This document shows positions 43,702 through 55,740 of a stretch of DNA of 64,000 nucleotides, in pieces. The DNA is from Morganella morganii (lineage in GTDB: Bacteria; Pseudomonadota; Gammaproteobacteria; Enterobacterales; Enterobacteriaceae), in the NCBI RefSeq assembly GCF_003996855.1, contig NZ_NRQY01000001.1, positions 2,760,245 through 2,824,244 on the forward strand, read 5' to 3'. Position 1 is the first letter of the stretch; every line of letters begins with the position of its first letter. The notes beneath the pieces were generated by a model, which worked only from the letters and a program-made list of their open reading frames with translations, was not told where the DNA came from and did no database searches. The position numbers were made by a program, and so were the translations under genes.

Positions 43702-44679
43702 TTATGATGCATGACGCTGTGCGAGTTTCCGCTGATAAAACTCCGCCAGCGTCATCCCTTCCGCCCGCAGTGCGATATACGCAAACAGCTGCTCCAAATC
43801 ATCATACAGTGCATCAATTGCTCCCTCATCCCTGAATGTCGGGCTGCCGCCCGGCATAAATTCAGATGAATGCAGCATAAATTCAATGTGATCATTTCCC
43901 TGTGCCAGACAGGCATCAACCACCTGCTGCATCTGTGCCAGGTTACCGCCTTTCGGCCGCAGCCAGTTCACGGACGGCGAGCGTTTTTTGCCGCGTAACT
44001 TGTCGTAAAATTGTTTCAGGCCGTTCATCAGCGGGGAATGGCGGAACTGCACACTCATCGGCACCTGTAACAGGGAAGAATCCCCGGAACGGCGGATATC
44101 ATTCAGATCCATAAAATAGGCGTCAGACGGAAAGTTCAGGTAATTGGTGCCGCCATTTCCGATGGGTGCCGGTGCTCCCGGGGTATATGCCCAGTTCACC
44201 CGCGGTGTCACAGAGCAGTCTGTCTGATAACCAAATTCTGCCAGCAGGCGGGCGTATTTTTCATTGAAGGCCCAGCGCCCTGCGCGGTGGCTGACCATTT
44301 TGGTCTGTAATTTATCTTCCAGCAGCGATGTCATGACGTTAATTTTTTCTTTCATCACATCGCTGGGGTATTCAATCAGATACGGCTGGAAACGGTCATC
44401 ATCTGCTGTCAGCGCTTTCAGCGGCGGACTGTTCCAGGCGTGCAGATGCATGCCGATCTCCCCGGTCTGCCGGGCAATCACATCCTGCGCAAATTCAATA
44501 TAGGCATCATCCGTTGCCATTTCATAGTTGGTCAGCCAGACCGGCTTAAAGCCGTATTTCTCACATAATGCCTGAAAGCGTGGTAAAAACCGGGTATTCT
44601 GCGTGGTGATCACCGGCCCGGATTCCCAGAGGTTATCCCCTTCCGTATCAAGGGTGATGATAAAAGCGGGTTTCGCCAT
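43702..44679 (-). CDS. Polysaccharide deacetylase (WbmS-like), probable LPS core HexNAc deacetylase
   Basis: A 325-residue NodB-fold deacetylase. Metal and catalytic segments are ITLDTEGDNLWE, IGMHLHAWNSP and SHRAGRWAFN; FMLHSSEFM lies near the end. There is no signal peptide. It follows a GT4 gene. In Klebsiella and Serratia, a HexNAc transferase (WabH) and a deacetylase (WabN) make a GlcN residue in the outer core, and this pair looks like a local counterpart. The ATG at 44679 gives MAKPAFIITLD. Confidence 0.82.
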   Translation of the reverse strand: MAKPAFIITLDTEGDNLWESGPVITTQNTRFLPRFQALCEKYGFKPVWLTNYEMATDDAYIEFAQDVIARQTGEIGMHLHAWNSPPLKALTADDDRFQPYLIEYPSDVMKEKINVMTSLLEDKLQTKMVSHRAGRWAFNEKYARLLAEFGYQTDCSVTPRVNWAYTPGAPAPIGNGGTNYLNFPSDAYFMDLNDIRRSGDSSLLQVPMSVQFRHSPLMNGLKQFYDKLRGKKRSPSVNWLRPKGGNLAQMQQVVDACLAQGNDHIEFMLHSSEFMPGGSPTFRDEGAIDALYDDLEQLFAYIALRAEGMTLAEFYQRKLAQRHAS

Positions 44680-44690
44680 GGTTATGCTCC

Positions 44691-45812
44691 TCACGCGTGT
44701 GTTGACGGGACTGGCTGAATTAAATCACAGTATTGGCGGACAATCGTCTGCTGCTCAAACTTATGATACATCTCAGGGGTGATCACCGGCGGATGTTCAT
44801 AAACCAGACGGATTTTTTCCGCCAGACTCACCGGTGTCATATCAGATAAATACGCGGCAAGCTCCCCGGTCATAATCTCACTTATTCCGCCCGGACAACG
44901 GGTGCTGACAACCGGTGTACCACAGATGAGTGATTCAATCAGAACAGAAGAGAGCCCTTCACTGTCAGAGCTTAATACTACGGCTTTTGCGCCACGGATG
45001 ATCGGCATCGGATTTGACTGAAAGCCGGTAAATTCCACCCGATCTTCCAGCCCCAGTTCAGCTACCTGACTTTTCAGTGTTTCCGTGAAAGAGGTGCTGC
45101 CCTGTCCCGCCAGCAGCAATTTGCACGGCAGATTAGCCAGCGCAAACGCAGTCAGTAACCGATCCTGCCGTTTTACCTCATGAAAACGCCCGAGATGAAC
45201 CATATAGTCCTGTCCCTGATATGGATTATCTTTCTGCGACTGGCGCTGAATATCCGCAACATCAAACGGGTTATAAATGGTCACACATTGCTGCGGCGTT
45301 ACTCCGACGTTCTCACACAGATCCCGGCAAACCGCACCGGAAACACCGATAATATTCCGTCCGTTATACACACTGCGGATTTTTGCCTGTTTCAGCCGGC
45401 GGCGAAGGCCGGTTTTATTGCCGAGATAACTGGCGGAAAACATACCATGCAGGCAGAACCAGACATTCAGCCCGGTCAGCACCCGTGATGCAGCCACAAT
45501 ACGGTCGGTTTTATGCAGATTGGACACCACCAGTACCGGTTTACCTTTACGGGTAAACAGGCCGGATAAAAAAGCATCCATTTTTCCGGCCCGGCGCCGG
45601 ATCTCAGTCTGACGGCGGAATAATCCCCGGTATGTATCAGCAGAAACCTGATAATCCACCCCTTCCGGAATGTCATAATCACGGGTATTGCTGAGTGATA
45701 ACAGCGTCACATCATAACCGGCCAGAACCAGCCCGTGACTCAGGCTCAGAACCACCCGTTCCGCGCCGCCGCCCGGTAAACCGTCAATAATAAATAAGAT
45801 ATGCTGTTTCAT
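44691..45812 (-). CDS. Glycosyltransferase family 4, LPS core (WabH-like)
   Basis: A 373-residue GT-B enzyme beginning MKQHILFIIDGLPGGGAERVV, with VHLGRFHEVKRQDRL and SDSEGLSSVLIESLICG as the donor site. The ATG at 45812 overlaps the stop of the gene upstream (TAATG). Together with the deacetylase it probably adds HexNAc that is then deacetylated. The sugar is inferred from context only. Confidence 0.82.
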   Translation of the reverse strand: MKQHILFIIDGLPGGGAERVVLSLSHGLVLAGYDVTLLSLSNTRDYDIPEGVDYQVSADTYRGLFRRQTEIRRRAGKMDAFLSGLFTRKGKPVLVVSNLHKTDRIVAASRVLTGLNVWFCLHGMFSASYLGNKTGLRRRLKQAKIRSVYNGRNIIGVSGAVCRDLCENVGVTPQQCVTIYNPFDVADIQRQSQKDNPYQGQDYMVHLGRFHEVKRQDRLLTAFALANLPCKLLLAGQGSTSFTETLKSQVAELGLEDRVEFTGFQSNPMPIIRGAKAVVLSSDSEGLSSVLIESLICGTPVVSTRCPGGISEIMTGELAAYLSDMTPVSLAEKIRLVYEHPPVITPEMYHKFEQQTIVRQYCDLIQPVPSTHA

Positions 45813-46939
45813 TATGCCAGGACCCGCCCGTAAAGATCGATAAGCTGCTGTGATAACGCTGCCGGTGTATAAGGTAAAACCCGCTGCCGCGCGCATTCAG
45901 ACATCCGGCTGCTGAGGTGATCACAAGGCAGTTGTGATACTGCCTCTGCCAGCCCGTCAATATCGAGTGCATCACAGACAAACCCCTCTTTACCCTGCGT
46001 GATAAACTCCGCGCCGCCGCAGGTGGTGCTGGTGATAACCGGCAGTGCGCAGGCCATTGCCTCCGGTACCACATTCGGGAACGGGTCATACAGCGTCGGC
46101 AGCAGCAACCCGTCACTCATCTGATAAAACGGCAGTGTCTGTTTCTGCATGCCCGCAAAGCGGATGCGATCAGTACACCCGAGAGATGCCGCCAGCTGAC
46201 GATATTTTTTTTCTGCCTTATCCTGACCTATCACCAGCAGCCAGGCATCATTGCGGCTGACAGCAGCAATCGCGGCCGCAAGCCCTTTGCGTTCAAACCC
46301 GGAACCGACATACACCAGGCATTTTGCCACCGCCGGGATCTGATACGTCTGCCGGAGTGCGAGGCGCTCTGCTTCCGGCAGAGGATGAAATTTCTCAGAA
46401 TCAATCCCGTTATAGATGACGGTTATCTGTGACTCTGACAAACCAAAGTCTTCCATCACCTCTTTTTTTACCATTTCTGAATTACAAATCACCTGCTTAA
46501 AGTGCGGATCATGATACATCTCCTGCTCCGCCTTCATCACATAACGGTGATACGGCGAGGCAAACAACAGTTTCGCCCGCCAGGCGGGCAGTACCCGCGC
46601 CCGCTGTAACAGCCAGCGGCGGTGCACACCATCCCCGGCACGGTAAATATCACAACCGGCGATGCGTTCATGGCTCTGAACAATATCAAATTTTTCATTC
46701 TGCCAGCAGGTGCGGGCAGCATGTGCAAAACCCCGCTCACGGCTGATTCGCCCCCATTTCGGCGGATTCACCACATGAATATGCCAGCCGGGCGCTGCCG
46801 CCCCCTGCCAGGAACGGGTGATGACATTCAGCTCCAGATTCTGATTATCCAGCGCCTCCAGCGCCCGGGATACAAAACGCTCCGCGCCGCCGTCCGGACG
46901 GTATTTCTGACGGACGATCGCCAGACGCATCTCTTTCAT
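45812..46939 (-). CDS. wabG: LPS core glycosyltransferase, WabG/WaaG family
   Basis: A 375-residue GT4 enzyme acting on heptose II of the inner core. The start RLAIVRQKYRPDGGAERFVSR, SHERIAGCDIYRAGDG and PTLYDPFPNVVPEAMAC are shared by WaaG (glucose) and WabG (galacturonic acid). The neighbours (WaaE, WabH/WabN-like genes) favour the WabG type, so the symbol is a best guess. It overlaps waaQ by 4 bases. Confidence 0.85.
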   Translation of the reverse strand: MKEMRLAIVRQKYRPDGGAERFVSRALEALDNQNLELNVITRSWQGAAAPGWHIHVVNPPKWGRISRERGFAHAARTCWQNEKFDIVQSHERIAGCDIYRAGDGVHRRWLLQRARVLPAWRAKLLFASPYHRYVMKAEQEMYHDPHFKQVICNSEMVKKEVMEDFGLSESQITVIYNGIDSEKFHPLPEAERLALRQTYQIPAVAKCLVYVGSGFERKGLAAAIAAVSRNDAWLLVIGQDKAEKKYRQLAASLGCTDRIRFAGMQKQTLPFYQMSDGLLLPTLYDPFPNVVPEAMACALPVITSTTCGGAEFITQGKEGFVCDALDIDGLAEAVSQLPCDHLSSRMSECARQRVLPYTPAALSQQLIDLYGRVLA

Positions 46940-48009
46940 AAATATCTCCGTGCTGCGGCAATCACTGCCTCTGCCGGGATCGGACTCAGGTAACGTTCAT
47001 CCGTCCCGGTATCCACATCATCCGGGTCCGGCTGTTCGCCGTAATCCGATGCTTTAATGATTTCACCGGTTGCCTGCCACGGCGACCAGAACACCAGTTT
47101 TGTCGGGCCGAACAAGGCTATCATCGGTGTTTTCAGAGCGGCAGCCATATGCATCGGAACAGAATCCACGCCGATATACAGTTTTGCACGGTCTATCAGT
47201 GCCGCGAGCTGCGGCAGGGTCAGTTCTCCGGCAACGGAAACAATTCTGCCGTCCGCCACCGCCTGCTGACACGACCCCAGAATGGAAGCAACCATCTCTT
47301 TTTCGCGCTGATCCGGCCCGCTGCTGAGCACAATCTGATGCCCCTCATCCGCCAGTGTGCGGATAACGTCGCTCATTTTGTCGTCATCCCAGCATTTATA
47401 GAACCAGCGGGATGTCGGCTGCACCACAATATAATCACCGGTCACCTGCCTGCGCTGCAAAAGCTGCTCTGTCTTCTGCCGGTCTTCCTCTGAATATGCC
47501 ATCGTGGCATGGCTGACTATCACAGGCAGATTCAGCGGGGCTAACCCGTTAAGATTCTGCTCCACCGTGTGCATGACAGAATCCTGTGAAGTATCCGCCA
47601 GCAGGGTATAGCATTTTTTCCAGAAAATACTCTGACGTTTCCATAAATCCAGCCCTGTGCGGATGCGGGCGCCGGTGAAACGGGTCACAATCGCGCTGTA
47701 CCACTGATCGGCCAGGTTTACCACCATGTCATAACGGCGGTGGCGCAGTGATTTCAGTAAGCGCCATTCATGCCCGATACGCTTGCAGGTTCCCTCTTTA
47801 CGCCAGGCTCTGTCCATGGCAAAAATATGGCTGATGCCGGGATGACGGCTGAGCATTGGTGCGGTTTCCTGATACAGGAGAACATCTACCTCAGCATCCG
47901 GGTAATTCGTTTTCAGGGTATTAATCACCGGTGTTATCAGCAGCATATCGCCGTGATGGCGAAGTTTTATCACTAAAATACGCTGTACCGGCGCGGATGC
48001 TGTTTGCAT
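46936..48009 (-). CDS. waaQ: LPS heptosyltransferase III WaaQ
   Basis: A 357-residue GT9 enzyme that adds the branch heptose to heptose II. Segments are RILVIKLRHHGDMLLITPV, VQPTSRWFYKCW and YIGVDSVPMHMAAALKTP. First gene of a leftward core operon of four genes. No ops element was found upstream. Confidence 0.94.
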   Translation of the reverse strand: MQTASAPVQRILVIKLRHHGDMLLITPVINTLKTNYPDAEVDVLLYQETAPMLSRHPGISHIFAMDRAWRKEGTCKRIGHEWRLLKSLRHRRYDMVVNLADQWYSAIVTRFTGARIRTGLDLWKRQSIFWKKCYTLLADTSQDSVMHTVEQNLNGLAPLNLPVIVSHATMAYSEEDRQKTEQLLQRRQVTGDYIVVQPTSRWFYKCWDDDKMSDVIRTLADEGHQIVLSSGPDQREKEMVASILGSCQQAVADGRIVSVAGELTLPQLAALIDRAKLYIGVDSVPMHMAAALKTPMIALFGPTKLVFWSPWQATGEIIKASDYGEQPDPDDVDTGTDERYLSPIPAEAVIAAARRYL

Positions 48010-48234
48010 AAGAGTTCCATTTAAGGTCAGGCAGAAATCAGGGAATACCAGGTATCAATATCTGAGGCACAGATTACCACAAATCGTTCCCGTCAGTATT
48101 AACAGATAGCGCAGTGTGTTGTGCCGGACAGCGTGAATTTCGCCCTCTGCGCCGCCGGGTTTGTGCTTTTTAATGCGCTATTCGTGTTAGTTTTATGCTA
48201 CTATTGCCGCAATCTTATCTGCGAAACTGATAAA

Positions 48235-49511
48235 ATGTTACTGCGTGTATACCAGGTTCTGCTTTACCTGATCCAACCTCTTATCTGGTTACGTCTGTTA
48301 TGGCGCAGCCGCCGCTCCCCGGCCTACCGCAGACGCTGGGGCGAACGTTATGGTTTCTGTAAAGGGAAAACCGGCACCGGCGGTATCATTCTGCACTCGG
48401 TTTCTGTGGGCGAAACACTCGCCGCAGTACCGCTGGTCCGTGCGTTACGCCACCATTATCCGACGTTACCTATCACTGTCACCACCATGACACCCACCGG
48501 CTCAGAGCGGGTTTTATCAGCATTAGGTGATGACGTTTACCACGTCTATCTGCCTTACGACTTACCGGGGTCAATGAAACGGTTTTTCAATACGGTTCAG
48601 CCGAAACTGGTGATCGTGATGGAAACGGAACTGTGGCCGAACATGATAACCGAACTACACCGCCGGAAAATTCCGCTGGTGATCGCCAATGCCCGCCTGT
48701 CAGCGCGCTCGGCAGCCGGGTATAAGAAAGCGGGCAGTTTCGTGAAAACCATCCTGAACCGGATCACACTGGTCGCCGCGCAGAATCAGGAAGACGGGGA
48801 ACGCTTTATTGAGCTCGGCCTGCGCCGACAGCAACTGCATGTGACCGGCAGCCTGAAATTCGATATTTCTGTCACGCCGGAACTGGCTGCCAAAGCCGTT
48901 ACCCTGCGCCGTCAGTGGGCAGCCCGTCGTCCGGTGTGGATTGCAACCAGCACCCATGAAGGCGAAGAGGAAATCATCCTCAGTGCCCATAAAACCCTGC
49001 TGACCCGCTATCCGAATCTGCTGCTGATCCTGGTGCCGCGCCATCCGGAGCGGTTTGCCAAAGCACGCGAGCTGACTGAAAAAGCCGGTCTGACCTATGT
49101 GATGCGCAGCCGTAATACCATCCCGTCACCGGAAACACAGGTGGTGGTCGGGGATACCATGGGCGAACTGATGCTCCTGTACGGACTGGCAGATATCGCG
49201 TTTGTCGGCGGCAGCCTCGTTGAGCGCGGCGGACATAATCCGCTGGAAGCCGCCGCACATGCCCTGCCGGTATTGATGGGACCACACACGTTCAATTTCA
49301 AAAATATCTGCGGTAAATTACAGCAGGCGGATGCCCTGCTGACCGTCACAGATGAACAAAGCCTGTGTGATGCCGTCAGTAATCTGCTCAATGATGAGGA
49401 TTACCGGCTGTACTGCGGACGGCATGCCGCCGAGGTACTTCATGAAAATCAGGGTGCACTTCACCGCCTGATGCAGTTGCTCGGGCCGTATCTGCCGCCG
49501 CGGAGCCACTG

Positions 49512-49512
<1 letters not shown>
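48235..49512 (+). CDS. waaA: Kdo transferase WaaA (KdtA)
   Basis: A 425-residue enzyme adding two Kdo residues to lipid IVA. It begins [18 protein letters not shown] (membrane helix), and has [12 protein letters not shown] and the donor site [18 protein letters not shown]. The ATG at 48235 gives exactly the E. coli length, so an earlier GTG at 48121 is rejected. The stop overlaps waaE by one base. Confidence 0.96.
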
Positions 49513-50773
<1,261 letters not shown>

Positions 50774-51583
50774 TCAGTGCTGACAGGCGGGGCAGAAAAA
50801 CGTGCTCCGCTGACCAACTTTTACCACTTCAATCTTCTGTCCGCAGTTCGCACAGCACTCTCCCTGTTTTCCGTACACAAACAATTCCTGAGCAAAGTAA
50901 CCGGGTTTTCCGTCCGACTGTAAAAAATCTTTCAGCGTGGTACCACCCTGTTTTATGGATTCTGTCAGTACCTGTTTAATGGTGGCAACCAGGCGGATAA
51001 CCTCATCTTCAGTCAGATCTTTAGCCGGCCGCAGGGGATGGATGCGGGATAAAAAGAGGGATTCATTGGCATAGATATTCCCGACCCCCACCACAATCTT
51101 ATTATCCATCAGCCAGCTTTTGACCGGCGTGTTTCGCTTGCGGGATTTGGCGAACAGATAAGCGGCGTCAAAATCATCACTCAGCGGCTCCGGCCCCAGA
51201 TTCGCCAGTACCGGACAGGTTGCCAAATCATCCGCCCATAACCAGGCGCCAAAACGGCGCGGGTCGGTATAACGCAGAATTTTACCGTCACCCAGCACCA
51301 TATCCACATGATCGTGTTTCTCTTCCGGCGTTTCCTCCAAAAGAATCCGCAAACTGCCGGACATCCCCAGATGAATGATAATCCATCCTTCCGGCAGCTC
51401 AATCAGCAGATATTTTGCACGGCGCTGCACACTGAGCACCGGCCGGTCACTCAGGCGCTCAATCTGCTCCGACACCGGCCAGCGCAACCGCCGGTTCCGG
51501 ACTTCAACATAACGTACTGTATTACCAACAAGATGCGGCTCAATGCCGCGCCGGCTGGTTTCGACCTCGGGTAATTCCGGCAC
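50774..51583 (-). CDS. mutM: Formamidopyrimidine-DNA glycosylase MutM
   Basis: A 269-residue base-excision enzyme removing 8-oxoguanine. The catalytic start [12 protein letters not shown] (Pro nucleophile after Met removal), RRAKYLL with Lys, [17 protein letters not shown] and a C-terminal zinc finger with four Cys (CCANC, FFCPAC) are all present. Confidence 0.97.
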   Translation of the reverse strand: MPELPEVETSRRGIEPHLVGNTVRYVEVRNRRLRWPVSEQIERLSDRPVLSVQRRAKYLLIELPEGWIIIHLGMSGSLRILLEETPEEKHDHVDMVLGDGKILRYTDPRRFGAWLWADDLATCPVLANLGPEPLSDDFDAAYLFAKSRKRNTPVKSWLMDNKIVVGVGNIYANESLFLSRIHPLRPAKDLTEDEVIRLVATIKQVLTESIKQGGTTLKDFLQSDGKPGYFAQELFVYGKQGECCANCGQKIEVVKVGQRSTFFCPACQH

Positions 51584-51593
51584 AGATAACTCC

Positions 51594-52844
51594 TCAGCGA
51601 TTAATCGGCAGCGGTTGCTCTGCGGTATCTTCTTTACCGCCGGTCACCAGTGCCACAGCAATACACAGGAGATAAACAGTAATACTCTCACGGCTGAAGA
51701 ACAAGACATCTGTCAGGCCATAACCGGCCAGACACAATGTAATCATTATCAGCAATACATTTTTATTGCGAATACCGGCATATAACAGAGAGAGATAAAT
51801 CAGCACCAGCAGCACACCACCGATAATCCCCTGCAATGACAGCACTTCAATCAGTTCACTGTGCAGATGCACCGTCAGGTAGATAGTTATTGAGTCACTG
51901 ATTGTACCGGCAGCTATTTTTTCTGAAATAAAATCATTACGGGCCTGAAAAGACTCCCCCAGCGGGGCATGCTTAAACGCAGACAACCCGGCGTACCACA
52001 TGGTATAGCGGTCACCCAGTGATCCCCCCGGTTTTGTCACATCATAACCCTGCGTTTCGGTGATCGCCTCATTAATACGGGACTTATATAAAAACTCGTA
52101 TGATACTCCTGCAAAAATCAGCATCAGTACAACAATAATACTGACCTTTTTTATATTCAGGTTATTACGGAAAACAATGGCTGTGTAGACAACAGAAAGC
52201 AGGAGATAGATAGCTATCGCGGCACGGGTTTGTGTCAGAATAATAATCGCATTTGAAACTATCAGATTAATGAAAAACAATGAAATGTTTAGTTTGTTTC
52301 TCACCTGAATACAGAAATGAAGACTGACAAAAAAAATCGCACTGACCAAATATGCGGTGACTGTTGCCCGGTTTGTATCTAATTCCACTCTGGTTTTATT
52401 TAAAATAAAAATATCATAGAGCGCATACAGTAAGATATAAAGTGGCAATACCTTTATGATGGATGAAATATATTTATTACTGAAAAACTGTCTGAGTTCA
52501 TTTTTTAATAAAATACAAACACAAAAAATAAACGCCCCGAGTATAATCCTTGAGGCTGTCGGGGAATGGGTTTTATAAATATTCAACCCGTCATCATTCA
52601 TCAGAAATGACCAAGCGACACGCGAGAGGCCAAACAGCAGAAAGGAAGCAGCAACCAGCAGCACTGCACGGTCACTGAAAAGCGATCTTTTTTTGGAAAA
52701 GACCAGCCAGACTGTCACGATAACGGATAAATAACTCAGTATAAAATAAGAATCCCGTGACAAGGTATCAACGAAAGAAGCAATAACCATCGAGAATGTC
52801 ATTAACATACCAATGATAATTGGCAGTGTTCTGCTCATTGTCAT
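51594..52844 (-). CDS. waaL: O-antigen ligase WaaL
   Basis: A 416-residue protein with about 12 helices that joins the polymerised O-antigen to the lipid A core in the periplasm. Key features of the family are an Arg in [14 protein letters not shown] and the large periplasmic loop ending in [15 protein letters not shown] with the catalytic His. It lies in the core region rather than in the O-antigen cluster. It starts right after a GT2 gene. Confidence 0.9.
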   Translation of the reverse strand: MTMSRTLPIIIGMLMTFSMVIASFVDTLSRDSYFILSYLSVIVTVWLVFSKKRSLFSDRAVLLVAASFLLFGLSRVAWSFLMNDDGLNIYKTHSPTASRIILGAFIFCVCILLKNELRQFFSNKYISSIIKVLPLYILLYALYDIFILNKTRVELDTNRATVTAYLVSAIFFVSLHFCIQVRNKLNISLFFINLIVSNAIIILTQTRAAIAIYLLLSVVYTAIVFRNNLNIKKVSIIVVLMLIFAGVSYEFLYKSRINEAITETQGYDVTKPGGSLGDRYTMWYAGLSAFKHAPLGESFQARNDFISEKIAAGTISDSITIYLTVHLHSELIEVLSLQGIIGGVLLVLIYLSLLYAGIRNKNVLLIMITLCLAGYGLTDVLFFSRESITVYLLCIAVALVTGGKEDTAEQPLPINR

Positions 52845-53777
52845 TTAAAAAACTCCCGATGACTTTATTTTTAAAAACATTATTTTCCTGCTTAATCTTA
52901 CTTTTGGGCTGAACAGAAAGCGAAATACCCTGATATCATTGAAGCGATCCATAACAAAGCGGGGAAGCTTACGTTGATTATTTCTTGATAAATAATCAGA
53001 ACATACCTTAACAAACAGTCCTTCAAACATCACTTTTTCATTTGTATTTTTTACGAAAAAACTTTCCATAGATAAAACAATTTGCAGAAAAAGGACTGTT
53101 TTATTTATACTTTTTTCTGTGGATAAACTGCCGCGATGCTTATAGTAACAATAAATCTGAGTGTCAGTGATCAGGATATTCTGAGCTGCGCAAATAACAT
53201 TTGCGGTAATAACCACATCTTCATAGCAAAAAATTTCAGGGAACATATCATCCGTCAGGATGTCCCGCCGGATAAATCTGCCGAGTAAATGGCCTTTTAC
53301 CGTCTTATGTTCCAGATATAATTCTTTCAGTCTGTCCTGAGTGATTGATACAACAGGTTTATTCTCAATCACTAATACCGGATTACGGTCATGATGTTCA
53401 TCAAGACGGGTTATCAGTAAATCAAACGGATGCTCCCGCATAATATCCATAACCAGGGTCAGTGCACCATTTTTCAGTACATCATCACTGTCTAATGCTG
53501 TGATATATTCGCCGCGGGATAATGAATATGCATAATGGCGGACTTTTCCGACATTAGAAAAGTTAACAGTTTCAACAAGTTTAATAAAGTTTCGTGGTTG
53601 ATAATGACTGATAATATCTAATGATTTGTCTGTCGAACCATCATTAATAATGATAGCTTCAACCCTCTCCGGAGAACCATTCTCATTCAGGGCATTATCC
53701 AGACTTTCTAAAGCGGCCAGGATTGATGACTCCGCATTATGTACTGCAATCATGACCGAAATAACGGGGTTACTCAT
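52845..53777 (-). CDS. Glycosyltransferase family 2, outer core
   Basis: A 310-residue GT-A enzyme starting NPVISVMIAVHNAESSI, with IINDGSTDKS and ALDSDDV (DxD-type). It is cotranscribed with waaL, so it probably adds an outer core sugar that serves as ligation site; this is an inference. A start five codons earlier (53792) is also possible. Confidence 0.85.
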   Translation of the reverse strand: MSNPVISVMIAVHNAESSILAALESLDNALNENGSPERVEAIIINDGSTDKSLDIISHYQPRNFIKLVETVNFSNVGKVRHYAYSLSRGEYITALDSDDVLKNGALTLVMDIMREHPFDLLITRLDEHHDRNPVLVIENKPVVSITQDRLKELYLEHKTVKGHLLGRFIRRDILTDDMFPEIFCYEDVVITANVICAAQNILITDTQIYCYYKHRGSLSTEKSINKTVLFLQIVLSMESFFVKNTNEKVMFEGLFVKVCSDYLSRNNQRKLPRFVMDRFNDIRVFRFLFSPKVRLSRKIMFLKIKSSGVF

Positions 53778-53792
53778 ATCATATTCCAACAT

Positions 53793-54161
53793 TCGTTTTT
53801 ATCTGCGAAGTAAACTGATTCAGATTTTGGCGGTCACTGATACGCCAACTCAGTAATCATATAAAAACTATATAAAAATAATAAACAAACCAACTCTTAT
53901 AGTTGTATATCCTGATAAAGCAATAGTATCCGTAAATGATACAGCAATCATAATATTTTAATACTCTTACAATCAGTATTTAAGATAAGTATACGATTTA
54001 TCTATCATTTTATCTTTAATTAACATTAAAAATGATACTATTTTATATAAAAATACCAATAATTTGTAAAACATCAGTGTATTACACCATCGAACTCATA
54101 TAATGAGTACAGATGACAATATTGCCCTCTGCCAAATTTACTTTGCCGGTCGACAGGCAAT
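53793..54161. other. AT-rich gene-free region between the waaL operon and rpmG
   Basis: About 370 bases with no gene that I can support. It should hold the promoter of the waaL operon on the minus strand. A short frame at 54103-54315 covers the rpmG terminator and end and is not real. Confidence 0.6.
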
Positions 54162-54189
54162 AAAAAACCCGGCCGAAGCCGGGGTTTTT
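54162..54189 (-). terminator. Terminator after rpmBG
   Basis: Stem ACCCGGC/GCCGGGGT with a CGAA loop and one bulged G, As on the left and Ts on the right, so it may work in both directions. It lies 18 bases after the rpmG stop. Confidence 0.82.
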
Positions 54190-54206
54190 CAATCAGAAAG
54201 CAGAAG

Positions 54207-54377
<171 letters not shown>

Positions 54378-54385
54378 TCAGCTCC

Positions 54386-54643
<258 letters not shown>

Positions 54644-54688
54644 TCAGCTCGAGCTTTGTATTGGGTGAGGCTGCCTCGTCAGGCTTAG

Positions 54689-54763
54689 GAGCCCATCTCA
54701 GCTTACTTTTGACTCGCCGGGAAATTGCTCTGTCAACCAGCAAAAATATGCTGAGATAGGCTC
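54689..54763 (-). promoter_or_regulatory. Inverted repeat in the rpmB leader
   Basis: GAGCCCATCTCAGC (54689-54702) pairs with GCTGAGATAGGCTC (54750-54763); in the leftward RNA the one mismatch becomes a G-U pair, giving a 14-bp stem over 47 bases of loop. It lies in the leader of about 170 bases between the rpmB promoter and start codon and may serve feedback control by bL28; that role is inferred. Confidence 0.6.
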
Positions 54764-54797
54764 TTCTCGCCAAACCCAAGATCCTCAAAGGTGGCGT

Positions 54798-54826
54798 AGT
54801 ATACGCTTTCCGGCGCAAACGCTCAA
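54798..54826 (-). promoter_or_regulatory. rpmB promoter
   Basis: On the minus strand TTGAGC, 17 bases, TATACT: a near-consensus sigma70 promoter reading toward rpmBG, about 175 bases before the start codon. Confidence 0.8.
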
Positions 54827-54869
54827 GACCCGAACAGTAAAGATCGTGTGTTTCTGCGAAAAAAACTGC

Positions 54870-55544
54870 TCAGATCAGCTCGTGTTCTGCAAACGAAAAC
54901 ATATTGAATTTCCCGACAATCAGGTGATCCAACACGTTAATCCCTACCAACTCACATGCCTGAACAATTTTTTTTGTCAGCAGACGGTCAGCCCGGCTGG
55001 GGTTTTCGTTACCGGAGGGGTGATTATGCGCCAGAATCACAGAAACTGCATTCACTTTGAGCGCCAGACGCAAAATCTCTCTGGGATGTACTTCCACACA
55101 GTTTACCGTACCGGAAAACATCTCTTCATAACGGATAAGCTGGTTCTGATTATTGAGAAAAAGTACAGAAAACACTTCCCGCTCCTGCCAGGCCATTCGC
55201 TGATTAAGATATGCCTTTACGGTACAGGCACTGCTGAGAAATTGTGTTTCCTGAAACTGACTGCTGAAATAGCGCCTGGGCAATTCCACAATCGCCTGCA
55301 TCTGGCAAAATTTACTGTCCCCGATCCCGTTCAGGGGTTTAAATTCCTCATAACCTGCTGTCAGCAACCGGTGCAGCGACCCGAAAACTTCCAGCAGATA
55401 CTCCGCAAACTGTCTGACCGGCCGCTCCCGGGTGCCGGTACGAAGAAAAATAGCCAGCAGTTCTGAATCACTCAGTACTGATGCCCCGTATGCGATCAGT
55501 TTCTCTCTCGGCATCAATGCCGTATTTCCGGTTATGTTGTCCAT
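54870..55544 (-). CDS. radC: RadC family JAB1/MPN domain protein
   Basis: A 224-residue protein. N-terminal helix-hairpin-helix region (LLAIFLRTGTRERPV, LNGIGDSKFCQ), C-terminal metalloprotease-like domain with LAHNHPSGNENPS (JAMM zinc motif) and a Glu in VEVHPREIL. Formerly linked to DNA repair; its true role is unsettled. It lies upstream of rpmBG as in E. coli. Confidence 0.95.
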   Translation of the reverse strand: MDNITGNTALMPREKLIAYGASVLSDSELLAIFLRTGTRERPVRQFAEYLLEVFGSLHRLLTAGYEEFKPLNGIGDSKFCQMQAIVELPRRYFSSQFQETQFLSSACTVKAYLNQRMAWQEREVFSVLFLNNQNQLIRYEEMFSGTVNCVEVHPREILRLALKVNAVSVILAHNHPSGNENPSRADRLLTKKIVQACELVGINVLDHLIVGKFNMFSFAEHELI

Positions 55545-55740
55545 TTTTCCCCCGTTTGTTTTCCTGTTTCAGCAGAAAAAGTATGTCAGTTCCGGCAGCT
55601 TTTCCGCATAAAACCCCTCATTTTTGCGAGGCGCGCCGAAGAAAAAACATTATTTAGCTGGATAAATACACAGCACCCTACCTATACGGCAGTGTTGTGG
55701 TAAAATCGCATATCTCCGAAAAATAACTGGATAAAACACA

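Noticed and set aside
48121-48234. An upstream GTG start that would extend WaaA by 38 residues
   Set aside because: The ATG at 48235 gives the exact length and N-terminus of known WaaA proteins.
53793-54161. A possible tRNA or small RNA in the AT-rich gap before rpmG
   Set aside because: No cloverleaf, no hairpin apart from the rpmG terminator, and no conserved motif was found.
54846-55466. A 206-residue plus-strand frame opposite radC
   Set aside because: radC on the other strand has the JAMM motif and normal length; the opposite frame has no recognisable domain.
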